Assembly (NCBI GenBank): GCA_963693315.1
Contig: OY856186.1
Span: 71,012,019-71,076,018, forward strand
Length of the DNA stretch: 64,000 bases
Source of the DNA: Diogma glabrata
Lineage: Eukaryota; Arthropoda; Insecta; Diptera; Cylindrotomidae
Reading direction: 5' to 3'
Shown here: positions 23,613 through 33,879 of the stretch, one piece after another
Numbering within the stretch: the stretch's first letter is position 1
How the letters are laid out: every line of letters starts with the position of its first letter
Translations under genes and position numbers: made by a program
Notes under the pieces: model-generated
What the model saw: the letters and a program-made list of their open reading frames with translations, nothing else
Database searches by the model: none
What the model was told of the DNA's origin: nothing

Positions 23613-23813
23613 TAACTGTATCGGACAATCTTTCCAGTAAATCTGTTGATTTTTCTGGCAAGTTTGAAAATTGCCATTTTTACTTCGAAAAGTAACATTC
23701 TGTATTGAAAATTTTGATTTAATTTGAATAAAAATTATTAATTAATAAACATTTTTTAAAACTTTTTAAATTAAAAGCAAAAATACAATTTACGACAAAA
23801 ACAAACTGTCTAG

Positions 23814-23857
23814 TATGCCATGAGGATAAACATTTTGAAGTTTAAAATATTATTTTA
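23814..23857. repeat. 43-bp motif, right copy
   Basis: Direct repeat of the 22377 and 22469 copies, lying 200 bp after the recombinase stop and 14 bp before a palindrome. Confidence 0.8.
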
Positions 23858-23869
23858 GTGTATTAAGAG

Positions 23870-23910
23870 CGGGCGTTATGAATTCATAATGCCCTCTCAT
23901 AACGCCCCGG
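23870..23910. repeat. Palindromes right of the recombinase gene
   Basis: GGGCGTTATGAA is followed directly by its near-complement TTCATAATGCCC, and then by TCATAACGCCCCG, which pairs with the first arm CGGGCGTTATGA. The 10-bp motif GGGCGTTATG is identical to that at 22166. Both sites are followed by a GCRTAYMMAAGA-like segment (22277-22290 and 23935-23950). Confidence 0.85.
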
Positions 23911-24130
23911 TTTTTATGGATGCGTTTATATATCGCGTATCCAAGACTTTATAATAACATTATATGCATGTGAAGCATAAATGTTTTTAAATTGCATTTA
24001 ATATTAATTCAAAATTTTGTTTATGTGATTATTTTTTAGTTAACTTTAATTATATGGGATTCGTATGATAAATATAGTATTTAAGAACGATACATGGTTG
24101 TAATTATTTACAATAGGAAAAAGCAATATT

Positions 24131-24520
24131 ATGGTAAGTTAAAATTGAAATTTTATTTTTATTTCATTTATTGTTTTATATTTTATATAGATGTCCTTTT
24201 TGGTAGGATTAAAAAAATATAAATGTCCGTATAATGTCACTCATCAAGTAACATACAGAAATTTCTGGCGTCACATTAAAACCTGTAAAGACAAGCAGTC
24301 AAGTATACAGGTTATTACGTGTAAATATAATTTTTACCACGTAATTCCAAAAGAAGAATATGAGGTAATTTGTTTAATTTATATTCAAATAAATACATTT
24401 TTTTTCTAATTACAGATTCACCTTCTAAATTGCCATGATCGGGTAGTTTGGAAGAATGTGTTGGATTATTTCGAAAATAATCCCTCAGAACCATCTTCGG
24501 ACACCACACTGGACGAATGA
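24131..24520 (+). CDS. GTSF1-like protein with two CHHC zinc fingers
   Basis: Exons 24191-24364 and 24416-24520 join in phase 0 across a 51-nt intron (GTAATT to ATTACAG) to give 92 residues. Finger 1 is C12-x5-H18-x9-H28-x3-C32 and finger 2 is C44-x5-H50-x9-H60-x3-C64, both exact CHHC (U11-48K/TRM13/GTSF1-type) spacings; the intron falls within finger 2. A further ATG at 24131 is followed at once by GTAAGT, and a TATAG acceptor precedes 24191, so a short first exon that adds one Met is likely. An acidic Ser/Asp-rich tail (SEPSSDTTLDE) ends it. GTSF1 family proteins (Asterix in flies) bind RNA through these fingers and support Piwi-piRNA silencing. It is short for the family. The frame and splice sites are intact, unlike nearly everything around it. 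Confidence 0.8.
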
Positions 24521-24529
24521 TGCAGCGAA

Positions 24530-25100
24530 TAAAAAACGTTAAAAAAGTTTAGTTTTTGAAAGCGAATAAAAAAGTTTTAATAATTATAATTAATTACAAA
24601 AATAAAATAAAAAACAATATTGTTTAAAAAAAAATCATCCTAACAGCTAATTCAAGAAATAATAATTTTTAAAATACATAAATTTAAAAACAATATAAAT
24701 TATTTCGTTTTTAGCTTTTAAAGTTTTTTTAGACTTAGACAAAAATTATATATGATTTATTTTTAAAAAATAAAAAAATTAAATGAAAAGTCTATGAAAG
24801 TCTCTTAAATATAGTTCAGAAACTGGTTTTTCAGATTAAAAATAGCAGTGATCTGACAGCTGCTTTTTTCTGCACTTTTTTTTTGTTTTGTCAAAAAAAA
24901 ACGACATAAGATAACTAACAGTTTAGCATAAAATACACTTATTTTGTAAAAGAGATAATATATAAGAAAAAACCTGAAATAAAATTTAAAAAAGACGTTT
25001 ATAGTTTTTTCTTTTCTTTTAATAACGACACGATACGATACGAGGTTCATAAATTTGTAGACTTTCAGCATTCTAAATATTTTCACTGTCAAATTGTGCA
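24530..25100. other. AT-rich stretch after the GTSF1-like gene
   Basis: AATAAA signals follow the stop within 30 bp (GAATAAAAAA near 24526 and GCGAATAAAAAAG near 24561). The rest is AT-rich with no recognised gene. Confidence 0.5.
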
Positions 25101-25104
25101 AGTT

Positions 25105-25207
25105 ATTTAGTTAACAACCAGTTGATTTCCAGTCTACTGTCTCTGGGTCAGTCTAGATGGCTGACCCAGAGACAGTAGACTGGAAATCAACTGGTTGTTA
25201 ACTAAAT
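25105..25207. repeat. Perfect 47-bp inverted repeat with a 9-bp spacer
   Basis: 25105-25151 is the exact reverse complement of 25161-25207, and the spacer is TCTAGATGG. The arm contains GTTAACAACCAGTTGATTTC and CTACTGTCTCTGGGTCAG. There is not one mismatch, in a region where all else has decayed, so it is either very recent, maintained, or an artefact. Confidence 0.97.
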
Positions 25208-25229
25208 TTATTTTTTGCGAAACTTCCAC

Positions 25230-25465
25230 AGGTATAAATCGTCCGTACTCCGTACATTCCTGCAGAGTTTCGCAGGATAACTTTCAATTCCGTTCACGGA
25301 CTTGCTCATCCGGGTTGCTCAACTACTTCAAACATGGTTTCGAAACAATTTATTTGGCCTTCAGTTAATAAAAGAGGCCCGAAAAATGGCGCAATGTTGT
25401 CTAGATTGCCAAAAATCAAAAATTTCGAAACATACAAAGAGTCAGTAACGCTACAATTGCTGAAT
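25230..25465 (+). pseudogene. Gypsy integrase, N-terminal HHCC zinc domain
   Basis: The translation RTPYIPAEFRR, then FNSVHGLAHPG, SKQFIWPSVNK and, after a one-base frameshift near 25370, ARKMAQCCLDCQKSKISKHT gives the His-x3-His and Cys-x2-Cys pair of the Gypsy integrase zinc domain. It ends in a stop at about 25455. The catalytic core that should follow by about 12 residues is found at 27410, so one copy appears to have been split. Confidence 0.8.
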
Positions 25466-25642
25466 ATCGGCCAGTTTTTTTACCGATCCCTCGTATAGAA
25501 GCTAACATTTTTTTATGTCAATAATAATTAAGAAACTCACTTTTGTTACAAAATATAAATCAGTTTGGCAGCGCATTTCGAAGAGATTAATAGAAAAATA
25601 TAAATATAATTTAAATAAATGTAATTTAATTTAATATAAAAA

Positions 25643-26373
25643 TAATTCTGTAGGTGGGAGGTAAACTACACCAAGTCACATTTTCAAAATTTTACAGGAA
25701 AGCCAAAAAACTGTTTGAAAATCACAAACCCTGCTATATCTCTATTAACTGCTTCCCTTACCCCGAAAATTTTTTTTACTTTGTAATTTTTTTTTAATTT
25801 CCATGATATCCTTAATCAAATTACGTCATATTATGTAACGGTTATTTGTTAAAAAGGACTTGGTGTGCTTTACCTCACAATGATGGTCTTAGTATTCCCA
25901 TGTCCCTTGAAACATACAGCACCAAGTCCAAGACAATTTTACATAAAAGGTGTTTCCAAAAATAATGTTAAAGGCTTTTTTATAAACTTTATAAGCAATG
26001 TAAGTTTAACGTTAAAAAACGTTTAAAATTGTTTACATGTTTTAAGAAACTAAAGAAAAGACGTTAAAACCTGAAGACACATTGACTAAGTGGACTTGGT
26101 GTTATTTACCTCCAAATACATTGTTGTCGTCTACAACACTATTTATTCATAACATTTGGACTTGGTGTCAAAATTTGTTCAATTGGCGTTCTTTACCTCT
26201 AAGGGCTTTGGACTTAGTGTCATTTACAATTGTTCTATCTCGAAAACTACACTAGTTAGGACTTGGTGCTATTAACCTCTCGGTAGAGGACAAAATCCTG
26301 ATTCTAACAGTATAAAAAAACGTATTTTGAAAAAATTGGACTTGGTGTAGTTTACCTCCCACCTACAGAATTA
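25643..26373. mobile_element. TIR element with its end motif repeated inside
   Basis: TAATTCTGTAGGTGGGAGGT at 25643, continuing to 25676, is the exact reverse complement of 26340-26373 (34 bp). The motif GGACTTGGTGTNNTTTACCTC of the right end also recurs inside at 25856, 26092, 26158, 26210 and 26259 in the same direction, and inverted at 25657 and 25919. No coding sequence is seen in 731 bp. Target duplication is uncertain (AATT is possible but palindromic). This is a non-autonomous DNA element whose transposase-binding motif may have multiplied. Confidence 0.85.
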
Positions 26374-26374
26374 G

Positions 26375-27405
26375 ATTGTGATATGTGATATATTTTTAAA
26401 ATATATGTAAAGCTATCATAACAAGTTTTTTTGTGTGCTATTTGTCATGTTTTTATTGGAAGTAGAAAATATAAAAAAAAAGAAAATATAAGATTAGAGT
26501 ACGCTTATAATTGTATACGCATTTGGTTTGGTCATCCTGCAGTCCAGTTCCTTAATATCATATGTTCTAGGACAAGAAAAGGAAATAATTTTTAATTTCG
26601 AGCCATCAAGCTAACAACATTAGTCGACAAGGTCAGATGCTGCTAGTACATTCGACAACAATTACTCAGGATTGCAGATCAACATGTGTATGTATACTCT
26701 AGGATAAGTATTTATTGATGTGGTGATTTGTATTATTCACTTAGAATAGTGGTTTTTTTTTCTTAGTTATTAGTTTTGTGATATAAACAGTAAAATTAGT
26801 GATTAGTTTTGTGGATTAAAAAAAAATAAAAAAACTTAGAATTAGTTATCGTAGAATTAGTTATTGATTTTGGTAGATACAATCCGTATAATTAGGTAAC
26901 CTATTTGGTTGCTTTTCTCTTAATTATTTGCAGGTTTTTATTTACAGAACGCGGTGTAGGCTGAGCTCACCCTAGCTGTATTACGATAAGTCCGTTTTTG
27001 GTTTTATAGAATAATAATAGGAAAGCGACTCAAAACGGAAATTTAATTAAACCTTAAAATTTTTTTGTTAATTTTATTCTTTAATAAGTAGTGAAACTAA
27101 TTATGTTCAACAGAATCATATATATTAGAATCGTTTATGTTGAAATATAGTCATGTTACAATTTAATTAAAGTTTAAATTTTTAATGGAGATGATGAAGA
27201 TGGGTTCCGGATTTGCTACAAATACGGTTGTAAGATCACACCCTTAGGCAACAAAAAATTATGTCTTACAAGGCACCATCAATACCCCACGCCCAGGCTG
27301 AGCTTAAAAATGGGTCCAAGTGTTGCAGATGGTGATTGTGGGATGTTGTAGCGGCCGATTTTCAACAATTGGTAACGTTACAAGTCTTATAGGAAATTAT
27401 TCTCT
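26375..27405. other. Stretch between the Gypsy integrase halves, unassigned
   Basis: With 25466-25642 and the TIR element, this fills the gap between the two integrase parts. It contains a Ser/Gly-poor AT-rich half (26700-27180) and a GC-richer half (27180-27400). No domain is recognised. Confidence 0.4.
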
Positions 27406-27409
27406 GGTT

Positions 27410-27900
27410 TCGCAAAGATTCACACAAGTTCACCTAGATATTATTGGGCCTCAACCTACATCTGATGATAGGCGCTATTAAGTTACTATGATAGGCCGCT
27501 ACACTCACTGGCCAGAGACGATTCCCAAAACGGATGTTAAAGCTGACACAGTAGCGTTTGCAGTGTCCAATGGCTGGATCTCTCGTTTTGGTATCCCTGA
27601 ATCAATTGTGACGGATCAGGGATCTCAATTTTAATCACAATTGTTTGCCGAACTATCCAAACTACTTGGTTTTGAACAGACGTGATTGGACATGTTCCCT
27701 ACCATCCATTTTGTTGGGTCTTCGAACCGTTTTTCCGAGAAGATTTTGAAACAACATCCGCCGAATTTGTATATGGCAAATCTCTTAGAATTCCTGGACA
27801 CTTTCTTGAAGACAATAAACATCCTCAACCACAGTCCGAATTGGTTGCAGCAATTAAAAAAAATTTCAGTCAAAAACGTTCAATACCATAAGAACTGAAT
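27410..27900 (+). pseudogene. Gypsy integrase catalytic core and C-terminus
   Basis: The frame reads FTQVHLDIIGPQPTSDD (first catalytic Asp), RYTHWPETIPKTDVKADTV, GWISRFGIPESIVTDQGSQF (second catalytic Asp). After a further stop it has SKLLGFEQT and, in another frame, AEFVYGKSLRIPGHFL, the segment after the DDE core. Stops at about 27470, 27633 and 27685 and a frameshift near 27690 make it non-functional. The His-rich AYHPQANG block carrying the region of the catalytic Glu is deleted or altered (only VPYHPFCW remains). Confidence 0.85.
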
Positions 27901-27904
27901 CTAA

Positions 27905-28330
27905 AAAATTATGGTGCAAATTATGAAACCTTTTGCAATCCATACAATTTTCGACCGATCTAGTTTCGAACCAATGAGAAAATTTTTAAATAAGATAGAC
28001 AGAAGAGACAACTTCTCTGTATAAGTTTATATAGTGATTGTGAAGTGTATAAATAAAAACAATTTAAAATATTATTTTATTATATTCTTGTTTGTGAACC
28101 TTTTATTTTATAGATCAATAAACTATAAGTGATAATATACAAAGTGGGTATACATATAAAGTACAATATACAAAGTGCGTATTCAACCAGGTAGATCTGG
28201 TTGTAGGTCCGTGGTGACCAGTAATTATTACTGCCTATATAGGAAACTACTACCTTCAAAATCGAATCCAAATGTTAGAAATATTTTCCGAAGAGTTTGC
28301 AAAACAAAAAAATTACTAAAAAACTAAAAA
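27905..28330. other. Possible LTR remnant
   Basis: It follows the Gypsy integrase directly. TATAAATAAAAAC near 28048 could be promoter plus poly(A) signal of a 3' LTR, but no 5' partner was found. Confidence 0.25.
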
Positions 28331-28335
28331 TAGTT

Positions 28336-29118
28336 ATGGATAAAGGCGATCTATTTCTGATTCGGAAAGCAGCACTATTAGTGCAACAAGTGTCAAACAT
28401 TATACTACTACAGAAGATGTAGCAATATTGTTAAAAAAATTTCAAAATGGAGGTGTAAACCTGAATTCAATGCTGGCTAACATTAGTGAAGAATATAATT
28501 TAAATTTACATGTAGTTGATAATGATGACTTTAATGAAATCTCGAAAAGTACAAAGAAAAAAAGCAAGTAATCACATGGATACATCACAAGTGGCTACGT
28601 CAAATCGATTTTCAAGACTACCGTTGCCTAAGGCCAACCTGGCTCCTAGGAAAAAAGTTGATACTCTTCCATCTTTAAAGCATATTCCTACCATCACTTG
28701 CTAAGACATAGCCACTGCTTCGTTTGTGAAAGAAGTAAATGCTTCTTTGCCAGAAGCCAAATTAAAGATTAAAAATGGGTGTAACAATATAGCTTTTATT
28801 AAGCCGGCATCAAAGAAAGATCACGAATTGCTGTATCGATTTCCAAAAGATAATGGTGTGCCATCGTATACCTATCATTCCAAATATGAACGAAATGTTA
28901 CGGTAGTAATTAAAGGCCTACATTTCTCAACGTCAGAAGATGACATTATTAACGTACTTATGGGATACCTAGGTGTGGAGCAGGTGATCAAGGTATCCAG
29001 ACTGGAAACGGCATACAGCAAGAAAAACAACGTAAAATCATATATCTTCATGACTAGTTTCGTCCCATCCATTAAAAGACAAGATATAATAAAAATCCGA
29101 CACATCATTCATCAACCA
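28336..29118 (+). pseudogene. LINE A ORF1, first part (nucleic-acid binding protein)
   Basis: From ATG 28336, after an early frameshift, the text reads SDSESSTISATSVKHYTTTE, a basic Lys-rich segment (near 28550), a stop at 28702-28704, then CNNIAFIKPASKKDHELLYRF, SYTYHSKYERNVTVVIKGLH and YIFMTSFVPSI. The part SYTYHSKYERNVTVVIKGLH matches the conserved domain before the CCHC knuckles (PRE_C2HC type) in gag-like ORF1 of jockey-type LINEs. The knuckles are at 33275, after LINE B. Confidence 0.75.
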
Positions 29119-29127
29119 GAGTTAGAA

Positions 29128-29395
29128 GAGAAAGGTTGTTGAAATATTAAAAAACATAATAACGAGAAAAAAACGAAAAAAAATTTTTTTTTTATTTTAT
29201 ACTGTGAGTGTATTAGTGTTAAAGTTAGTGAAGTAAGAGGACTACAATTATATCGGAGAAAGAGAAAGGTTGTTTAAATATTAAAAAAAAAAATAATAAC
29301 GAGAAAAAAACAAAAATAAAATTTTTTATTTTATACTGTGAGTGTATTAGTGTTAAAGTTAGTGAAGTAAGAGGACTACAATTATATCGGTGAGA
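29128..29395. repeat. Two tandem 134-bp monomers at the LINE B 5' end
   Basis: GAGAAAGGTTGTT starts at 29128 and 29262, and GACTACAATTATATCGG ends at 29256 and 29390. Between them both copies have AATAACGAGAAAAAAAC and TACTGTGAGTGTATTAGTG. Tandem 5' monomers act as promoters in some LINEs; here that role is inference. Confidence 0.92.
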
Positions 29396-29788
29396 TTGTT
29401 CTTTATTAAACAGTTATTTGATATTTTATGTTTACTGTTTCCAAGCGGTAGACAGGTAAAATTCATCCATTTATTGCTTTTGAAGTTATAAATTTATTAT
29501 TTTAAAAGTTTAAATTTGTAATACAAAGTATTGCTTGGTAACAGGAAATATAAAGTTTCTTTTTAAGTATTAGTAGGAATTACTTCTTTTTGTTTCACCT
29601 GAATTAACTCTTTTTTTAATCTTCAATTTGGTTAGTGTCTTTTGTGTCCCCATTTTTTTTTGCTATTCCTTTATCGTGCTACTGTTGCAAACCTGCTATC
29701 GAGTTTCTATGACAGAGATACCCCGTTTTTTTTGTACTGTGTAGTGTTGAAATTTAGAACTGGCCGAATTTCAGTACCTATACCTGCA

Positions 29789-32700
29789 ATGACAAGGAGT
29801 AAGTTTTTGTCTCAACAAAATGGCAGCAGAGTGAACCAACAGCTTAGCATTGATTTCACCAACATAAACGGTCTCAATTCGAATCTAAACGAGGTTCATT
29901 ACTACATCGAAAAAAATAAACCTGACATATTGTTTCTTACCGAAACAATTGTCAGTGGTAAAGCATCGAAATTGGATCTTGATAAATACCGGATACCTAG
30001 TTACGAATTGGAACATTCCTTTTATAACAAGCATGGTGTCTGTGCATTTGTTCGAAACTCACTTTCATGTATGAGAATTAAGGCCTACGAGTTGAACTCC
30101 AAGCACCATAATGCTATAGCACTAAAGATCTCAGGTGTTGATGCAACTATGTTTATAATAGGATAATACAGATCCCCTAATTCCCCCCCTGGATGTACAT
30201 TTTTCGATCAAATTTCGGCTAATCTAGAAAAGATTACCACGGACTGTAGCGTTCCTTTTAGTTTCGAATTTAAATTTTAAGATTAAATATTCCAAAAGAT
30301 AGGTTACGCATACCTGAAGTATTCAACTAAACAAAATAATAGAAATTAATTAAATCAGCTGATAACTTGAATTTTAAAATAAAAAAGAGAAATAAATTTT
30401 CATATTAATAAATATATTAAAAATAATTTTATATCGAGTCAAACAATCTGAGTGTTCAGACATCTTAATACAAAATTAAATTATTTGATTTTTGCTAAAT
30501 GGTTTTGGCCAAATATATTATTTGAAGTTATATAATAAAAGTTTATTTCATAAAAAACTAAATACATTAAAAACTAAAAGTTTTATTATTATAAACCATC
30601 AAACTCGATACGGACTATTCCAAGGCAAGACTGGTCATTCTTGGAGACTTTAATATTCATAATAAAGAATGGCTTAAGTTTTCATCGCGCACTGACGATG
30701 TAGGAAGACAAGCTGAACTGATATTTGCAGATTATCACGGCTTGACGCAAATGATAGATGACGAATCTAGTGTACCACTAGAATCCCAGATAATCACATC
30801 ATAACAATAATTTGCTGGATCTGTTTTTGACAAACGAACCAGATACTACGAAGACAAAAGTTGAACAACCCCTCGGAACATCGGACCATCTACTAATATC
30901 AGCAGTAGTGCAATTTACATCACCAACGCCAATTAAAGCAAATCCTCGTCGCGTTTGGAATTATAATCGCGCTGACTGGGAGGGATTGAGAAACTTTTAT
31001 GATGAAACACCATGGAAAACTATTTGTTGTGTTGATCAAGATCCTAGCACATCGGCAATAAGAATTTCTGAAATCATAAAAGACGGAATGCGGCGGTTTA
31101 TTCCAAATCGATTAATCTCTCCTAAAACTGAGCCTTGGTTCACGCGGGATGTTGATGAGGCAGTGAGGAATAAACGCAAAGCATTTAAGACGTATAACTC
31201 AAATAAAACACCTGAAACCCATAGCGCCTATAATAAAACCAGAAATATTAGTAAATACAAAATAGACTTGGACAAAGATGCGTTTATCCAGAAGAAAGCA
31301 AAGAAATTCGCCGAGCACCCATCTGGCTCACGTAGTTTCTTTCGGGCAGTTAAATCAGTCCAAAGCAACTTTAATCGATCCTCTATTCCAACCTTAGTTC
31401 TGAATGACATTCCCGTGAGCGACTCAAAAGAGAAGGCGGATTTCTTGGGTCTTATTTTCGCAGAAAACTCTAACATAGTTGAACTTCCCCATTTTCCTAC
31501 ACTCATTTCCCTAGTGGAAAACGAAAATGAAACCAATTATTTTTCGTTGCAATATTGTACGGAAAATGCTTCTTTCTATCAATATCAACAAATCTGCTGG
31601 TCCCGATGGTATCCCACCCCTCATTCTTAAAAACTTTGCTAGACAACTAGCTCCAATTTTAACAAAATTTTTCTATTTATCTTATAAAACCGGAATATTT
31701 CCCGATTCTTAGAAGCTGGCCAGCGTTCAACCCATATCAAAGAAAGGCAGTAAGACAGACCCTAACAATTATAGACCAATTGCAATTCTGTCGGTTTTGG
31801 TTAAAATATTTGAAAAATATGTTAACTGCAATCTAATAGATTATTTGAAATGTCGCAAATTATAGATGATAAGCAGTATGGTTTTCGTAGAAGTCATGCA
31901 ACAGGTGATCTGTTAGCCTACGTATCCCATCTCTGGAACAAATCGCTGGAAAACCATGGTGAAACATTCAGTATTTCACTTGACATTTCTAAAGCATTTG
32001 ATAAAGTGTGGCATAAAAATCTCATAGCTAAATTAAAATCTTATGGCATAGACCATCTTACTGTCTCATGGATTCATAGTTTTCTTTCAGGTCGCCAATT
32101 TCATGTTAATTTAGATGGTATCACATCCAATAGTTTCACAACCAATGCTGGGGTTCCCCAAGGTTCTGCACTCTCACCAACCTTGTTTCTTCTATACATT
32201 AATGACTTACTTATTTCCACAGTGCACCCAATCCATAGTTTTCTGATGACAGCACATTGCATGCATCATATGCATCTCCTAAATTTCGATCTCATACTGC
32301 AGTTACCACTGATAGAGAGCTGCTAATTGATTCTATCAACAACGACCTGGCTCGTATAATGGAATGGGGTGATCGTAATCTTGTTTCATTTAATCCAACC
32401 AAAACAAAACTAAGCCGTCTTTCACGAATAGAACGACATAAAAATTTCCCTATTAAGATAAACCATGAGGAATTGCGTGAGGTTAAATCAGTTAGACTTC
32501 TTGGAGTGGATATTCAAAGTAACCTGAAATGGAATAAACATGTATTCAACCTCGCTAAATCTGCAATGCAAAAATTAGGATTCTTGAGTCGATGTAAAAA
32601 GTATTTCAATCCCCAGCAAACTTTGCTAATCTTCAAATCATTTATTCGTCCATGTATGGAGTACTGCTGTCATGTTTGGGGAGGTGCTTTTCAGTCAACA

Positions 32701-33087
32701 ATAAAATGTCTAGACTCTCTACAGAGAAAAGCAATACGGTTGATTGGTAATACCGAACTAACGGATCAGCTTGATTCACTCCAGCACAGAATAAATGTGG
32801 CTGAATTGTCAATCTACTATAAATATAACTTTAGCGAATCCTCCTCTAAGGAAATTCAAAACAACCTTCCATTGTGTGCGCAATTTAATCGGCGAAGAAG
32901 AGCTTCAGAGTTGTCTCGCCCATTTGCTGTCCAAATACCTCGTTGTAGAACTGTGTCCTTCCAGAACGATTATTTTAATAGAGTGGTCAAATTATGGAAC
33001 TCAATGCCCGGCTCCGTATTTCCCGTTGAATATTCTCCTCAGATGTTTAAAGAAAATGTCCATCGTCATTTAAAAGAATTAGTATAG
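29789..33087 (+). pseudogene. LINE B ORF2: endonuclease and reverse transcriptase
   Basis: The APE-like endonuclease starts near LSIDFTNINGLNSNLNEV and continues with DILFLTETIV, then after a 364-bp insertion RLVILGDFNIHNKEW and PLGTSDHLLISAV (catalytic Asp-His). The RT has NNYRPIAILSVLVKIFEKYV, QYGFRRSHATGDLL, ISLDISKAFDKVWH (first Asp), GVPQGSALSPTLFLLYIND, and a damaged catalytic box: a single base is lost, so SFADD straddles two frames at about 32240. The C-terminal frame reads through FNPTKTKLSRLSR, RLLGVDIQSNLKW and LWNSMPGSVFP to the stop at 33087. Frameshifts also fall near 31540, 31690 and 31850. Confidence 0.88.
30246..30609. mobile_element. 364-bp insertion in the LINE B endonuclease
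   Basis: ACGGACT at 30239-30245 is repeated at 30610-30616. Removing the 364 bp plus one repeat restores ITTDYSKARLVILGDFN in one frame. The insert is AT-rich and noncoding, with no clear terminal inverted repeat, so the class is unknown. Confidence 0.75.
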
Positions 33088-33236
33088 TTATTCCTATATC
33101 CTCATTCCTTCCATTTTCCTCCTCTCCTTCCTTTACAGTTGGCATGGTATCTTCGGATATTCAAAGATTCTGAATAATGATTATTTCATATTTAGTGTGC
33201 TAAACATGTCTAACTAATTAATAAAAAAAAAAACAT

Positions 33237-33836
33237 CGCTTACCAAGCCGTATCATGGCATAAACCACGAAACAAGGGCATTGTCTAATGTCACAATTGC
33301 CAGGGTTATGGTCATGTTGCAAAGTGAAACGTAGGTGTGTAAAATGCAATAATAGTCACGATCCAGGTGCATGTCCACTTAACGAACAGGATAGAGTTAC
33401 AAGACAGCCGTTCTTCGTCAACTGTGGCCAACTTGGTCATCCAGCGAATTATAAAGGTTGTTCTTTATATCAATAATTAGTTGCAGTAATAGAATTGAAA
33501 AAGCAACAAACAAGAGCCAACACAAAACAACAGGAAGCATTTATTTATAGATCCGTTAATAGCACCATTAATAAAAACATTTCTTTTGCAGACGCAGTCA
33601 AACAACAATCTGGACAAAGAGGAGATGGTGTACCGACCCCAACACTAAACAACGTTAACAAAGACCAAATACCTATGTCATCGTTCACGGAAATATCCGA
33701 GGACTTATTTGGTGTAAGCACCAAGACACTTTTGGAGAAGGTCAGATCCTTTCTCCCACAATACAAGAAAATAGACAATATTGACGACAAACGAATCGTC
33801 TTCCTGTCATTTGTAATGGATTTATGTGATGGCTAA
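33237..33836 (+). pseudogene. LINE A ORF1, second part (CCHC zinc knuckles)
   Basis: The frame has AVSWHKPRNKGIV, a stop, CHNCQGYGHVAK, then CVKCNNSHDPGACPL and VNCGQLGHPANYKGCSLY, a set of zinc knuckles as in jockey-type ORF1, followed by a Gln/Lys-rich region and SFADAVKQQSGQRGD. The same arrangement (knuckles, GHPANYRGC, SFADV) appears in LINE D at 58155-58500. Several stops separate the pieces. Confidence 0.82.
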
Positions 33837-33879
33837 TTCCATACGTACAAGACTCCCAAATTTAATGCCGAATCGACTT

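Larger units (their letters stand above)
29119..33232 (+). mobile_element. LINE B (jockey/L2-like), inserted in LINE A ORF1
   Basis: It carries two 5' monomers, an EN-RT frame, a 3' UTR and an A11 tail (33222-33232). Flanks 29102-29118 (ACATCATTCATCAACCA) and 33233-33249 (ACATCGCTTACCAAGCC) look like a diverged target duplication (12 of 17 bases). Removing the element rejoins ORF1 of LINE A just before its zinc knuckles. No ORF1 was recognised between the monomers and EN. Confidence 0.75.
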
